Source: DASSFG01 sp035547915 (lineage in GTDB: Bacteria; Planctomycetota; Planctomycetia; Pirellulales; JAICIG01). From it: DNA of 32,452 bases. Below the pieces are notes generated by a model, which saw only the letters and a program-made list of their open reading frames with translations, made no database searches and had not been told where the DNA came from. Positions within the stretch are counted from its first letter, which is position 1, and each line of letters starts with the position of its first letter. The position numbers were made by a program, and so were the translations under genes. The DNA lies in contig DASZTS010000062.1 in the NCBI GenBank assembly GCA_035547915.1, positions 1 to 32,452 on the forward strand, read 5' to 3'. Below, in pieces: positions 7,473 through 15,222 of the stretch.

Positions 7473-7528
7473 TGCGCTCGCAGCGGCTTGCCATCCTCTC
7501 CTCCCCCATTGCACAATCCCACTGCGCC

Positions 7529-8824
7529 ATGCCCTACCGCGCCTTGCTGCTCGGCCTCTTGGTCTGCCCCATGATCGATGCCCTTGCCGATGACTTCCCC
7601 CCCGCCGACGAATTGCCCGCGCAGGCCGGTCTGCCCGATCCGCTCGTGATGCTCGACGGCCGTCGCGTCGCCACGCCCGATGAATGGCGCGCCGCGCGAC
7701 GACCCGAGCTCAAGGCGTTGTTCGAATACTACATGTACGGGCGGGCGCCGGCCGCGCCCGACAACCCGCGGGCGACCGTCGAACGCAGCGACGCCAACTA
7801 TTTCGGCGGCAAGGCCACCAAGAAGGAAGTGGCCCTCCGTTTCGGTCCGGCGAAGACCCCGGCCATCCATCTGCTGTTGGTCGTGCCGAATCATCGTCGC
7901 GGTCCCGCGCCCGTCTTCGTGGGTACGAACTTCAATGGCAACCACACGCTGGTCGACGATCCGACGGTGGCCCTGCCGACCGCCTGGATGCCCGACCATT
8001 CGCCCGGCGCAAAAGACCATCGGGCCACCGATGCCGGCCGCGGCAAGGAGATCGCCGTCTGGAACCTGGAGGGCTCGATCGACCGCGGCTACGCGGTCGC
8101 CACGTTCTATTGCGGCGATGTCGACCCCGATAAGCCGGACTTCGGCGACGGAGTACACGCAGCCTACCACTCAGAGCCCGGCCAGACGGCGCCCGGACCG
8201 CACGAATGGGGAACGATCGCCGCCTGGGCCTGGGGCATCAGCCGCGCGGTCGATTACCTGGTGACGGACGCCGATCTCGATCGCCAGCGCATCGCCGTCG
8301 TCGGCCATTCGCGGTTGGGAAAGACGGCCCTGCTGGCGGCGGCGCTCGACGACCGCATCGGGCTGGCCATACCGTTGCAGGCGGGCTGCGGCGGCACGGC
8401 TCCCAGCCGCGGCAAGGTCGGCGAGTCCGTCGCGCAGATCAACGACCGTTTCCCGCATTGGTTCTGCGGCGAGTTCAAGCAATTCAACGACCAGGTCGAG
8501 CGGCTGCCGTTCGACCAGCATTCGTTGGTGGCACTCGTGGCGCCGCGACCGGTCCTGTTCGCCAATGCCATGGAAGACCAATGGGCCAACCCGTCCGGCC
8601 AATTCACGGTGCTCCAGGCGGCCGATCCGGTCTATCGCTTTCTCGGCGTCGGCGGCCTGGGGGTCGAAGAAATGCCCGAACCGGGCAAGCTCGTCGGTGA
8701 CCGGCTCGGCTATTTCATCCGGCCCGGTGGCCACGCCATGACGCTGGTAGATTGGGAAGCGTTCTGGGACTTCGCCGACAAGCACTTCGGCCGGCCGGCG
8801 AGCCCGCAAGCTACGGCCCGATAA
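7529..8824 (+). CDS. Exported CE15-like carbohydrate esterase
   Basis: 431 residues from the ATG at 7529, chosen because it opens a signal peptide (MPYRALLLGLLVCPMIDALA, cut before DDF); an in-frame start at 7433 adds an implausible leader. The alpha/beta-hydrolase core has the nucleophile motif GHSRLGK (259-265, Ser261), close to the G-C-S-R-x-G-K of glucuronoyl esterases (CE15), then QAGCGGTAPSR (284-294) near the CE15 oxyanion/acid region. MEDQWANPSG and His402 in PGGHAMT complete the triad region. CE15 enzymes cleave 4-O-methyl-glucuronoyl esters linking lignin and xylan; acetyl-xylan esterase or another sugar-ester activity remains possible. Export fits polysaccharide breakdown. No other carbohydrate-active genes are beside it. 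Confidence 0.85.
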   Translation: MPYRALLLGLLVCPMIDALADDFPPADELPAQAGLPDPLVMLDGRRVATPDEWRAARRPELKALFEYYMYGRAPAAPDNPRATVERSDANYFGGKATKKEVALRFGPAKTPAIHLLLVVPNHRRGPAPVFVGTNFNGNHTLVDDPTVALPTAWMPDHSPGAKDHRATDAGRGKEIAVWNLEGSIDRGYAVATFYCGDVDPDKPDFGDGVHAAYHSEPGQTAPGPHEWGTIAAWAWGISRAVDYLVTDADLDRQRIAVVGHSRLGKTALLAAALDDRIGLAIPLQAGCGGTAPSRGKVGESVAQINDRFPHWFCGEFKQFNDQVERLPFDQHSLVALVAPRPVLFANAMEDQWANPSGQFTVLQAADPVYRFLGVGGLGVEEMPEPGKLVGDRLGYFIRPGGHAMTLVDWEAFWDFADKHFGRPASPQATAR

Positions 8825-8835
8825 CCCGCTCTGGC

Positions 8836-9447
8836 TCAGAAGGACGCCGCGGCGACGGGTTGCCCCGTGAGGTAGCGTCCGGCTTCGTCGATCGTCATGC
8901 CGTCGGTCCAGACGAGCTTCATCTGCGGCAACCGCCGTAGCCGGGCGACTCCGTCGGTGGTCACGCGCGGGCAGCCGCACAGATTGACCTGCTCCAAGGC
9001 GCCGAATTCCATCAGCAGCGTCAGGTCTTCGTCGCTCACATCGCAGCGGCACAGATTGACGCTGCGCACGGGGTACAGGGTTTCGCCGCCGAACCAATCG
9101 GCCACGCACGTCGGCAAGGCATCGACGAGGGCACTGCGGCCGACGTGATAACAGCCTCCCCAATTCTTCACGGCTTCGCGCGCCTCGCGCTGGCGATTCG
9201 CCCGCGACATCGGGTAGACCACGATCGCCACCGCGATCCAGGCCAGGCCCAACGACTGGCAGACGTTCCGCGCCAGCCGGCGCCGATCGGCCCGGCAAGA
9301 GGCGGATTCAAGCCAACGAAATACCCGAGCGGTCGGGCTCGAACGAGTCCGATCACCTACCACGGTACCCGTGGGGCGGACGAAGACGAACATTTCGGGC
9401 ACTCCAGGCGCCGTTTCGTCGGACAGACGAAAAAGGACATGAGCCAC
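8836..9447 (-). CDS. Membrane-anchored leucine-rich-repeat-like protein
   Basis: 203 residues if the start at 9447 is right; the first 60 residues are poorly structured and the true start may lie downstream. A single membrane segment (about 66-80, LGLAWIAVAIVVYPM) is followed by an extracytoplasmic or cytoplasmic domain. Residues 127-180 contain SVNLCRCDVSDEDLTLLMEF, ALEQVNLCGCPRVTTDGVAR and LPQMKLVWTDGMTIDEAG: three L-x-x-L/V-x-L/W units with the x-C-x-x-V-T/S-D pattern of cysteine-containing leucine-rich repeats. Such repeats mediate protein binding; the partner is unknown. It is convergent with the esterase gene (11 bases between them). Confidence 0.65.
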   Translation of the reverse strand: MAHVLFRLSDETAPGVPEMFVFVRPTGTVVGDRTRSSPTARVFRWLESASCRADRRRLARNVCQSLGLAWIAVAIVVYPMSRANRQREAREAVKNWGGCYHVGRSALVDALPTCVADWFGGETLYPVRSVNLCRCDVSDEDLTLLMEFGALEQVNLCGCPRVTTDGVARLRRLPQMKLVWTDGMTIDEAGRYLTGQPVAAASF

Positions 9448-9796
9448 ACGCGCCGCATACCTGCCGGCGGTGTCGCGCCTGCTGCCTCCGTTCCACGCGT
9501 CAATGTACCGCCCCCCCGAACATTACGCAACATTTTCGCACTCGTCCGGCCCCCTCTCCCTTCGGGAGAGGGCAGGGGTGAGGGCGGCTCGCGCTACCAC
9601 ACGTCCCCCGATTCCCACCCAAGTAACCCCACGGCCAAGCTTGGCCTACGAATGCGCCATATCGTCCGTTCAAGAACGGGTAATCCGGCTGACGCAGTTG
9701 GAATCGCCTTTGCCAAAGCCTGTGATTCGGCAGCAAGAATCCTGGGCCGACTAGCACAAACTTCACCCTGCCGCTCTGGCACGATCTAATGGGAGA
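9448..9796. other. Intergenic gap with first 51-bp repeat
   Basis: Roughly 350 bases without a credible gene. It holds repeat copy 1 (9558-9608) and, around it, C/T-rich and mixed sequence. Just before the next gene GGGAGA (9791-9796) touches the ATG directly, too close to be a normal ribosome-binding site. No convincing promoter seen. Confidence 0.5.
9558..9608. repeat. 51-bp direct repeat, copy 1
   Basis: Identical to 10432-10482 over 51 bases, with weaker similarity continuing about 18 bases beyond the right end. It contains a short hairpin, CTCTCCC-TTC-GGGAGAG, at its left edge, then a G-rich run and GCGCTACCACACGTCCCC. Same orientation as copy 2. The two copies bracket the membrane protein gene at 9797-10381. 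Confidence 0.85.
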
Positions 9797-10381
9797 ATGG
9801 CCCGACGGTTTCAGTTCTGCTTTCGTTTTGCGTACTTCGCGACGATGCTCCTGGCTTTATGGATCGCCGTCTCGGTTCTCCTCGTGGAACTTGTGGGCAT
9901 TCCGCATCTCTACGGTTGGCCGCTATTGGTAATCTGTCCGGAGGAATTCAAACAGCCGCACGCTTGGGTCTGGGCAGTTGATCTCTTAGGTGCGTCCGTG
10001 CTGCTTGGATCGACGTGGACTGTGACAATTTGGAGTTGTCGTGCGCAGAGACAAGGTGTTCGTTTCCGCCTCGCAACGCTTCTGTGGGCCGTGACCGCAA
10101 CCGCCGTGGTGGCGACCGTCTGGCGATGGAGCGCAGATCACCCTCTCTTTGGGGCACCTCGATTTGAGGATCAGGATATTGAACTGAACATGCTCGCGGC
10201 AGTTGCCGCCCTAGATTTAACCGCGTCTTTGCCCTATCTGCCTCAATGGATTCGACCTGCAAGAGCAATCGTTCGGAGTGGTGTTCTCGCGGGCCTAGGA
10301 TGCACAGCCTATGTGACCGGACACGGTTTGACGGCACTTGTAAGAAGCCGACTACTTCGCAAGGGGACCGACGAACGCTAG
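9797..10381 (+). CDS. Small polytopic membrane protein
   Basis: 194 residues with no recognised family. The N-terminus is MARRFQFCFRFAYFATMLLALW, a basic then hydrophobic start typical of an inserted membrane protein. Hydrophobic segments lie at about 12-34, 57-80, 90-108 and 160-178, so three or four membrane helices. Between them is a soluble loop (about 110-135, HPLFGAPRFEDQDIELN). Base composition is visibly lower in GC than in the genes either side, and the gene sits between two identical direct repeats, so it may be a recent arrival. Function cannot be inferred. Confidence 0.65.
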   Translation: MARRFQFCFRFAYFATMLLALWIAVSVLLVELVGIPHLYGWPLLVICPEEFKQPHAWVWAVDLLGASVLLGSTWTVTIWSCRAQRQGVRFRLATLLWAVTATAVVATVWRWSADHPLFGAPRFEDQDIELNMLAAVAALDLTASLPYLPQWIRPARAIVRSGVLAGLGCTAYVTGHGLTALVRSRLLRKGTDER

Positions 10382-10431
10382 CCCATGCAAACATCCGACT
10401 TTCCGGGCAAAAGCGACTTCTAGGCAGAGCC

Positions 10432-10482
10432 CCCTTCGGGAGAGGGCAGGGGTGAGGGCGGCTCGCGCTACCACACGTCCCC
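10432..10482. repeat. 51-bp direct repeat, copy 2
   Basis: Exact match to 9558-9608 in the same orientation. The 5' flank differs (the left hairpin arm is lost here), while the 3' flank remains similar for about 18 bases. Distance between copies is 874 bases. Confidence 0.85.
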
Positions 10483-10585
10483 AAATCCCACTCAACTAAC
10501 TCACGCCCATCGCACGCTTTACGGGCACCAAGCATCCCAAGCCAATTTTTTTGTACGCTTCCCGACGCGGCGCGCCACTAATAAT

Positions 10586-10610
10586 CTCAGACACGTCTAA
10601 CCTCAGACAC
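10586..10610. repeat. Short tandem CTCAGACAC pair
   Basis: CTCAGACAC occurs at 10586-10594 and 10602-10610, offset by 16 bases (about 1.5 helical turns), about 45 bases before the start of the 769-residue gene. Could be a regulator-binding pair or chance. Confidence 0.35.
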
Positions 10611-10650
10611 ACCGCCGAACGGCGGAACCATTCCTTCCAGGTAGCCACCG

Positions 10651-12960
10651 ATGCGATTAACGCTCCGCACGATGCTCGCTTTCGTCGACGATATCCTCGA
10701 AGCGGCCGATGCCCGGGATGTCGGCAAGAAGATATCCGAGAGCGAGTTCGCCACCGGCCTGATGCACCGCATGCGCGATGTGACGCGGCGGCTGCGGTTG
10801 GGGGCGCCCAAGCTGTACGGGCGGGGCATGGGGCACGACCCGAACACGGTGGCCGAGTATCTCGACAACACGCTCCTCTCGCAGCGCGTGGCCGATTTCG
10901 AAAAGGTCTGCCTCGAATCCGACGTCCATCTGGCGGAAGTCGCCTCCTGCCATCAGATCCTGGCGCTCGTCTTGGGCGAGCCGGCCGAGATCGAGACCAA
11001 CAGCCGCCATCGGATGTACGAGCTGATCCAGCAGGCCGAGTCGACATCGCACCGAACGGCGACGGCCAAGGACGGGCAGACCGAACGCGACGGAGCGGCC
11101 CGCGCCGCCCGCAAGAAAAAGAAACGCCGCAAGGTCAAGGTGCCCGACTATTTGCGTGAGCCGGCCGAGGTCGAGTCCAAATCGCGGCCGTGGGGCATGG
11201 TGCTCGCGGCGCTCATCCTGCTCGCGGCCGGCGGCGGGCTGGTCTTCTACTGGCCGACGATCTCGGAGCGTTTTCTCGTAGCCCGAGGGGGCGCGCCCGA
11301 CGACCAGGGTGCCCCGGCGGCCAACGGCAACGACAAGCCCCGCAACAACGCCGACGACCGTAATACGAGCAGCAGCAACACCGGCGGCGGTAACACCGGC
11401 GGCGGTAACTCCGGCGGCAGTGATACCGGCGGCAGTGATACCGGCGGCAGCAACGCGGCGAGCGACGACACCGAGGGCGGCAACAGTCGACCCGACAATG
11501 CGACGGACACCACGGACGATCGGCGTCGAACGGCCAACGAGCGCGCGAGCGAGGAGGGCGCGGGCAATGCGGCCGGAACGACCAACGAACGTGCGGAAGA
11601 TCGTTCAGCGCAGACTCCTGAGCGATCGACGGCCAGCGACATGGATTCAGGTACCGCCGCGAACGTCGACGATGAGCCCGCCGGCAACGGCGGCAATCGC
11701 AAGACGGGCGCTGGCAAAACCGGCAGCACGAAGACTTCCCGCGCCACCGAACCCGAGCCGACCGACGACGAATCGGCCCGTCCCTCCAGCGAGGGCGCCA
11801 ACCGCAGCGTGCAGAAGGAACGCGCGGAACCGGCCCGGACGGGTGAAGGGGTCGGCCGTCTGATCTCCGAGCACGATGTGCTGTTGCGGTCGATCGATGA
11901 TCAGTGGCAGCGGGTGCCGGGCCGGGGAACGGTGCACTCGGGCGCGCGTCTGATCGCCCTGCCGACCTATCGGCCGAGCATCGCGATGAGCAACGGCGTG
12001 ACCTTGCAGTTATTGGGCGGCGCCATCGTCTCGTTGGGCGCCACCGACGACGACGGCGTGGCCGAGATTCGTCTGCTGTCCGGACGGATCCTCCTGCTGA
12101 CCGTCGCCAAGCCGGATACGACGATCCGCTTGCAGGCCGGCGACTACCAGGGGACCATCGAATTCGGCAAACAAGAAGCGGCCCTGGCCGTCGAAGTGCG
12201 GCATCTGTTGCCCGAGGGAGCCGATCCCGAACAGGAACCCGCGCCGACGTCCGTCGATCTCTACCTCGCCAGCGGCGACGTCACCTGGACCGATCAGAAG
12301 GGGAGGAGCGATCGGTTGAGCGGCCGGTTGCACCGTTCGCTGGGCCGCAAGGGGGCGAACCAGCCGGGCGAGGATCTGCCGGTCTGGATGGAAGCGAGCG
12401 AGCTGAATCCGACCGAGCGGCGAGCGTCGGTCGAGGTCGAGAGCTTCTTGCGGCCCGACAAGGGAGTGGGTTCGGCGCTGACGGAGCTGGCGACGCACCG
12501 CAAGATCGAAAACAGCCTGCTCGCCGTGCAAAGCTTGGCGCTCATCGACGAATTCGAGCCGATCGTCCCCTTGTTGAACGACTCGAAATACCGCATCAAC
12601 TGGACTCCGCAGATCGATTGCCTGCGCGCCGCCCTGGCGCGCAGCCCACAGACGGCCGAGCTCGTGCGCCAAGCGTTCGAGAGCAGCCGCACGCGTGAAC
12701 TGGGCGGCCAGCTCTACCGGATGTTGTGGGGATACAACTCGCAGCAGCTCGAAGAAGGGGCCGCGGCACAACTCGTCGAATGGCTCGACGCACCGGACGA
12801 GCGGCTCGATTTCCGCGTGCTCAGTTACTGGAACCTGCACCACATCACGGGCCTGGGCCTGTACTATCAGCCGGCCGATCCCGAGAAGCAGCGCCGCAAA
12901 TCGATTCAAAGCTGGCGGCAGAAGCTCGAATCGGGATTGATCGTGCCCAAGTCGACCTAG
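10651..12960 (+). CDS. Large single-TM protein, low-complexity linker
   Basis: 769 residues in three parts. Part 1 (about 1-130) is a cytoplasmic helical domain with LRTMLAFVDDILEAADARDV, RDVTRRLRLGAPKL and DPNTVAEYLDNTL; it resembles the N-terminus of a recurrent planctomycete protein type (from memory, unnamed). A basic stretch (RKKKKRRKVKV, 154-164) leads to one membrane helix (182-201). Part 2 (about 215-400) is low-complexity G/N/S/T/D/R, including five NTGGG-like pentapeptides. Part 3 (about 405-769) is a globular extracytoplasmic domain whose first half (GARLIALPTYRPSIAM, SGRILLLTVAKPD) recalls FecR-type beta domains, followed by a helical end. The position of the basic stretch supports a cytoplasmic N-terminus. 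A structural or signalling envelope role is likely; function unknown. Confidence 0.8.
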   Translation: MRLTLRTMLAFVDDILEAADARDVGKKISESEFATGLMHRMRDVTRRLRLGAPKLYGRGMGHDPNTVAEYLDNTLLSQRVADFEKVCLESDVHLAEVASCHQILALVLGEPAEIETNSRHRMYELIQQAESTSHRTATAKDGQTERDGAARAARKKKKRRKVKVPDYLREPAEVESKSRPWGMVLAALILLAAGGGLVFYWPTISERFLVARGGAPDDQGAPAANGNDKPRNNADDRNTSSSNTGGGNTGGGNSGGSDTGGSDTGGSNAASDDTEGGNSRPDNATDTTDDRRRTANERASEEGAGNAAGTTNERAEDRSAQTPERSTASDMDSGTAANVDDEPAGNGGNRKTGAGKTGSTKTSRATEPEPTDDESARPSSEGANRSVQKERAEPARTGEGVGRLISEHDVLLRSIDDQWQRVPGRGTVHSGARLIALPTYRPSIAMSNGVTLQLLGGAIVSLGATDDDGVAEIRLLSGRILLLTVAKPDTTIRLQAGDYQGTIEFGKQEAALAVEVRHLLPEGADPEQEPAPTSVDLYLASGDVTWTDQKGRSDRLSGRLHRSLGRKGANQPGEDLPVWMEASELNPTERRASVEVESFLRPDKGVGSALTELATHRKIENSLLAVQSLALIDEFEPIVPLLNDSKYRINWTPQIDCLRAALARSPQTAELVRQAFESSRTRELGGQLYRMLWGYNSQQLEEGAAAQLVEWLDAPDERLDFRVLSYWNLHHITGLGLYYQPADPEKQRRKSIQSWRQKLESGLIVPKST
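11377..11451. repeat. Five tandem 15-bp coding repeats
   Basis: Five imperfect copies of a 15-base unit (type AACACCGGCGGCGGT, drifting to GATACCGGCGGCAGT) within the linker of the 769-residue protein, encoding NTGGG, NTGGG, NSGGS, DTGGS, DTGGS. Copy number is likely to vary between strains by slippage without shifting the frame. Confidence 0.85.
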
Positions 12961-13083
12961 CGCGCATCCCAAACCGCTCGGCGATGGGCCACAGCCAAAC
13001 GTAACGCGGGCGGACGCCTTCTCGCGGTGGTTCGCCCCATGACCAGCCCCATGACCCGACGGATTCGGTTCGGCTTTCAAAGC

Positions 13084-13386
13084 ATGAAAACATGGCTCCT
13101 TGCAGCGGCGATCTGCGCAGCGGTGATCTGCGTTGCCATCGCAGGCTGTGACAAGCGCTCCTCACGCACTACTTCTGACGCCGAATGGTACGCTGGGCAC
13201 CGGAAGCAGACCGACGCTCAAATGGAACAAATTGATCGACAAATCAGGCGCGCGACCACGCAGCAAGATTTGCAGGCCGAGCAGAACGAGCGATTCGACA
13301 AGCTTCTCGACCGGTGGGAGAAGCAGGCGGATCGGCAAGAGGCGATCCTCGATGCCCAGGAAAAACAGCTCGGCATCGAGAAGTGA
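13084..13386 (+). CDS. Small coiled-coil lipoprotein
   Basis: 100 residues from the ATG at 13084, chosen because it opens a lipoprotein signal peptide: MKTWLLAAAICAAVICVAIA followed by GC, with lipobox A-I-A-G-C and lipidated Cys22. In-frame ATGs at 13027, 13039 and 13054 would add basic residues and remain possible. The mature part is charged and Q/R/E/D-rich (DAQMEQIDRQIRRATTQQDL to DRQEAILDAQEKQLGIEK), predicted to be a continuous coiled coil. It should be tethered to a membrane facing the periplasm, perhaps as a spacer or oligomeric partner. It follows the 769-residue envelope protein on the same strand. No enzymatic motif. Confidence 0.75.
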   Translation: MKTWLLAAAICAAVICVAIAGCDKRSSRTTSDAEWYAGHRKQTDAQMEQIDRQIRRATTQQDLQAEQNERFDKLLDRWEKQADRQEAILDAQEKQLGIEK

Positions 13387-13416
13387 GGCGTTGCGACCAG
13401 CCACGGTCGTAGTCCA

Positions 13417-13501
13417 CTTCCCTTCTCGGCTGTCCTTGTGCCGTAAGATTCTGTTAGGGTAAGGGGCGGATGTCCCGCTCCCCCAGCCCCATGAAGGGAA
13501 G
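13417..13501 (+). promoter_or_regulatory. Inverted repeat covering decarboxylase RBS
   Basis: CTTCCCTTC (13417-13425) is the exact complement of GAAGGGAAG (13493-13501), and the right arm contains the purine-rich ribosome-binding site of the decarboxylase gene (ATG at 13510). If transcription starts upstream of 13417 the stem could hide the site. Nine base pairs across 67 bases is only suggestive, and no TPP-riboswitch core was recognised. Confidence 0.3.
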
Positions 13502-13509
13502 GCACAAGC

Positions 13510-15192
13510 ATGCCTGATGCAGAAACGATCGTTCACCGCGGTGGCAGCCGGCGAGTCGTCGGGCTGTCGATCGGCGAGTACCTCATCCGCCGCCTCCAGG
13601 AATTCGGCGTCCGCGACCTCTTCGGTATCCCGGGCGACTACATCCTGGGGTTCTATTCGATGCTCGAACAGAGCCCGATCCACGTCGTCGGCTGCTGTCG
13701 CGAAGACAACGCGGGGTTCGCCGCCGATGCTTATGCCCGCATCAACGGCATCGGAGCGGTGTGCGTGACCTACGGCGTCGGCGGCCTGAGCCTCTGCAAC
13801 TCGATCGCCGGGGCCTACGCCGAGAAATCGCCGGTGGTGGTCATCTCCGGCGCCCCAGGCATCCGCGAGCGTTACAAGAATCCCCTGCTGCACCACAAGG
13901 TGCGAGATTTCCGCACGCAGCTCGACGTGTTCGACAAGATCTGCGTCGCCACGGCCGAACTCAACGATCCGGCGACCGCCTTCCGCGACATCGACCGGGT
14001 GCTGACGAGTTGCATCCGCGGCAAACGGCCGGTCTACATCGAGCTGCCGCGAGACATGGTCAAGGTCGTGCCCGACGTGCCGCACGAATTCCGGTCGCTG
14101 GAACCGACGAGCGATCCGGAAGCCCTGGCCGAAGCCGTCGCCGAGGCGGCCCGCCTGATCGACGACTGCCGCAAGCCGGTGATCCTGGCGGGCGTGGAGA
14201 TCCATCGTTACGGACTGCAAGACGAACTGCTGCACTTCGCCGAATCGACGCGCATTCCGATCGCCTGCACGATCACGGGCAAGAGCGTGGTGCCGGAGAA
14301 GCATCCGCTCTTCGCCGGCCTCTACGAAGGGGCCATGAGCCGCGCCGAGGTCACGCAGTTTGTCGAAGAGAGCGACTGCGTTCTGATGCTAGGTACGTTC
14401 ATGACCGACATCGACCTGGGCATCTACACCGCGCAGCTCGATCCGGTCCGCTGCATCTATGCCGTCAGCGACGACCTACAGATCCGCCACCATCATTATC
14501 ACGACGTGCTGCTGGGCGATTTCATCCGGGCGCTGACCGCGCGGCGGCCGCACCCGCCCGAGCGTCAGCCCCCCGTGCGGCCCGACCAGAACGGCCACAA
14601 ATACCAGCTCCAGGCCGACCGCCCGCTCACGATCATGCGGTTGATCGAAAGACTGGATCAGTCGCTCGACGATCGCACGATCGTCATCTCCGACATCGGC
14701 GACGCCCTGTTCGCCGCGACCGAACTGACCACGCACGGCCGCACGGAGTTCATCGGGCCGGCATATTACACCTCGATGGGCTTCGGCGTGCCCGGCGCCG
14801 TGGGCGCCGCCACGGCTCGGCCCGACGTGCGCACGGTGGTGATCGTGGGCGACGGCGCGTTTCAGATGACGGGCAACGAGTTGTCTACGCTCGTCCGCCA
14901 AGGCTATCACTCGATCGTGATCGTGCTCGACAACAAGGGATACGGCACCGAGCGCATCCTGCATCCGGGCGATTTCAAATACAACGAAGTCCATCCGTGG
15001 GCCTTCCATAAGCTGCCCGAGGTGTTCGGCGGCGGGAAGGGGTACGAAGTGCGTACGGAGGGCGAATTCGATCGCGCGCTCGCGGCGGCCTGGACCGACA
15101 AACAGGTCCACCTCATCCAAGCGCACCTGCCACTCGACGATTGCAGCCCGCCCCTCTGTCGCCTGGCAGAGCATCTGCGGAAACGCGTCTGA
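13510..15192 (+). CDS. Thiamine-diphosphate 2-keto acid decarboxylase
   Basis: 560 residues, the normal size for pyruvate/indolepyruvate decarboxylases. All residues known to be needed in that family are present: Asp43 in IPGDY, Glu65 in CREDNAGFAADAYAR (binds the thiazolium N1'), the His128-His129 pair in LLHHK, and Glu481 in GYGTE. The thiamine-diphosphate/metal motif runs from GDG (447-449) to N475. This separates it from acetolactate synthase and oxalyl-CoA decarboxylase, which lack the HH pair. It converts a 2-keto acid to the aldehyde plus CO2; whether the substrate is pyruvate, indolepyruvate or a branched-chain keto acid cannot be told. Cytoplasmic, likely a tetramer. It appears to be a single gene, convergent with murG. 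Confidence 0.9.
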   Translation: MPDAETIVHRGGSRRVVGLSIGEYLIRRLQEFGVRDLFGIPGDYILGFYSMLEQSPIHVVGCCREDNAGFAADAYARINGIGAVCVTYGVGGLSLCNSIAGAYAEKSPVVVISGAPGIRERYKNPLLHHKVRDFRTQLDVFDKICVATAELNDPATAFRDIDRVLTSCIRGKRPVYIELPRDMVKVVPDVPHEFRSLEPTSDPEALAEAVAEAARLIDDCRKPVILAGVEIHRYGLQDELLHFAESTRIPIACTITGKSVVPEKHPLFAGLYEGAMSRAEVTQFVEESDCVLMLGTFMTDIDLGIYTAQLDPVRCIYAVSDDLQIRHHHYHDVLLGDFIRALTARRPHPPERQPPVRPDQNGHKYQLQADRPLTIMRLIERLDQSLDDRTIVISDIGDALFAATELTTHGRTEFIGPAYYTSMGFGVPGAVGAATARPDVRTVVIVGDGAFQMTGNELSTLVRQGYHSIVIVLDNKGYGTERILHPGDFKYNEVHPWAFHKLPEVFGGGKGYEVRTEGEFDRALAAAWTDKQVHLIQAHLPLDDCSPPLCRLAEHLRKRV

Positions 15193-15222
15193 GCGGCAAA
15201 CCGCCGGCCACGGGCCAATGCG

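Larger units (their letters stand above)
10382..10650. other. Intergenic gap with second 51-bp repeat
   Basis: About 270 bases. It holds repeat copy 2 (10432-10482), a direct repeat of CTCAGACAC (10586-10594 and 10602-10610, 16-bp period), and a perfect CCGCCG-AA-CGGCGG hairpin (10612-10625) about 25 bases ahead of the next start codon. No clear promoter hexamers were seen. Confidence 0.5.

Noticed and set aside
9541..9610. CRISPR-like repeat
   Set aside because: There are only two copies, 874 bases apart, with a gene between them; no array or spacer structure.
12010..13080. Minus-strand frame of 356 codons opposite the 769-residue gene
   Set aside because: It has no motif or signal and follows the complement of the coding frame; rejected as a shadow.
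13761..15011. Long plus-strand frame of 416 codons inside the decarboxylase gene
   Set aside because: It is an Arg/Ala-rich alternative frame of a gene with intact catalytic residues.
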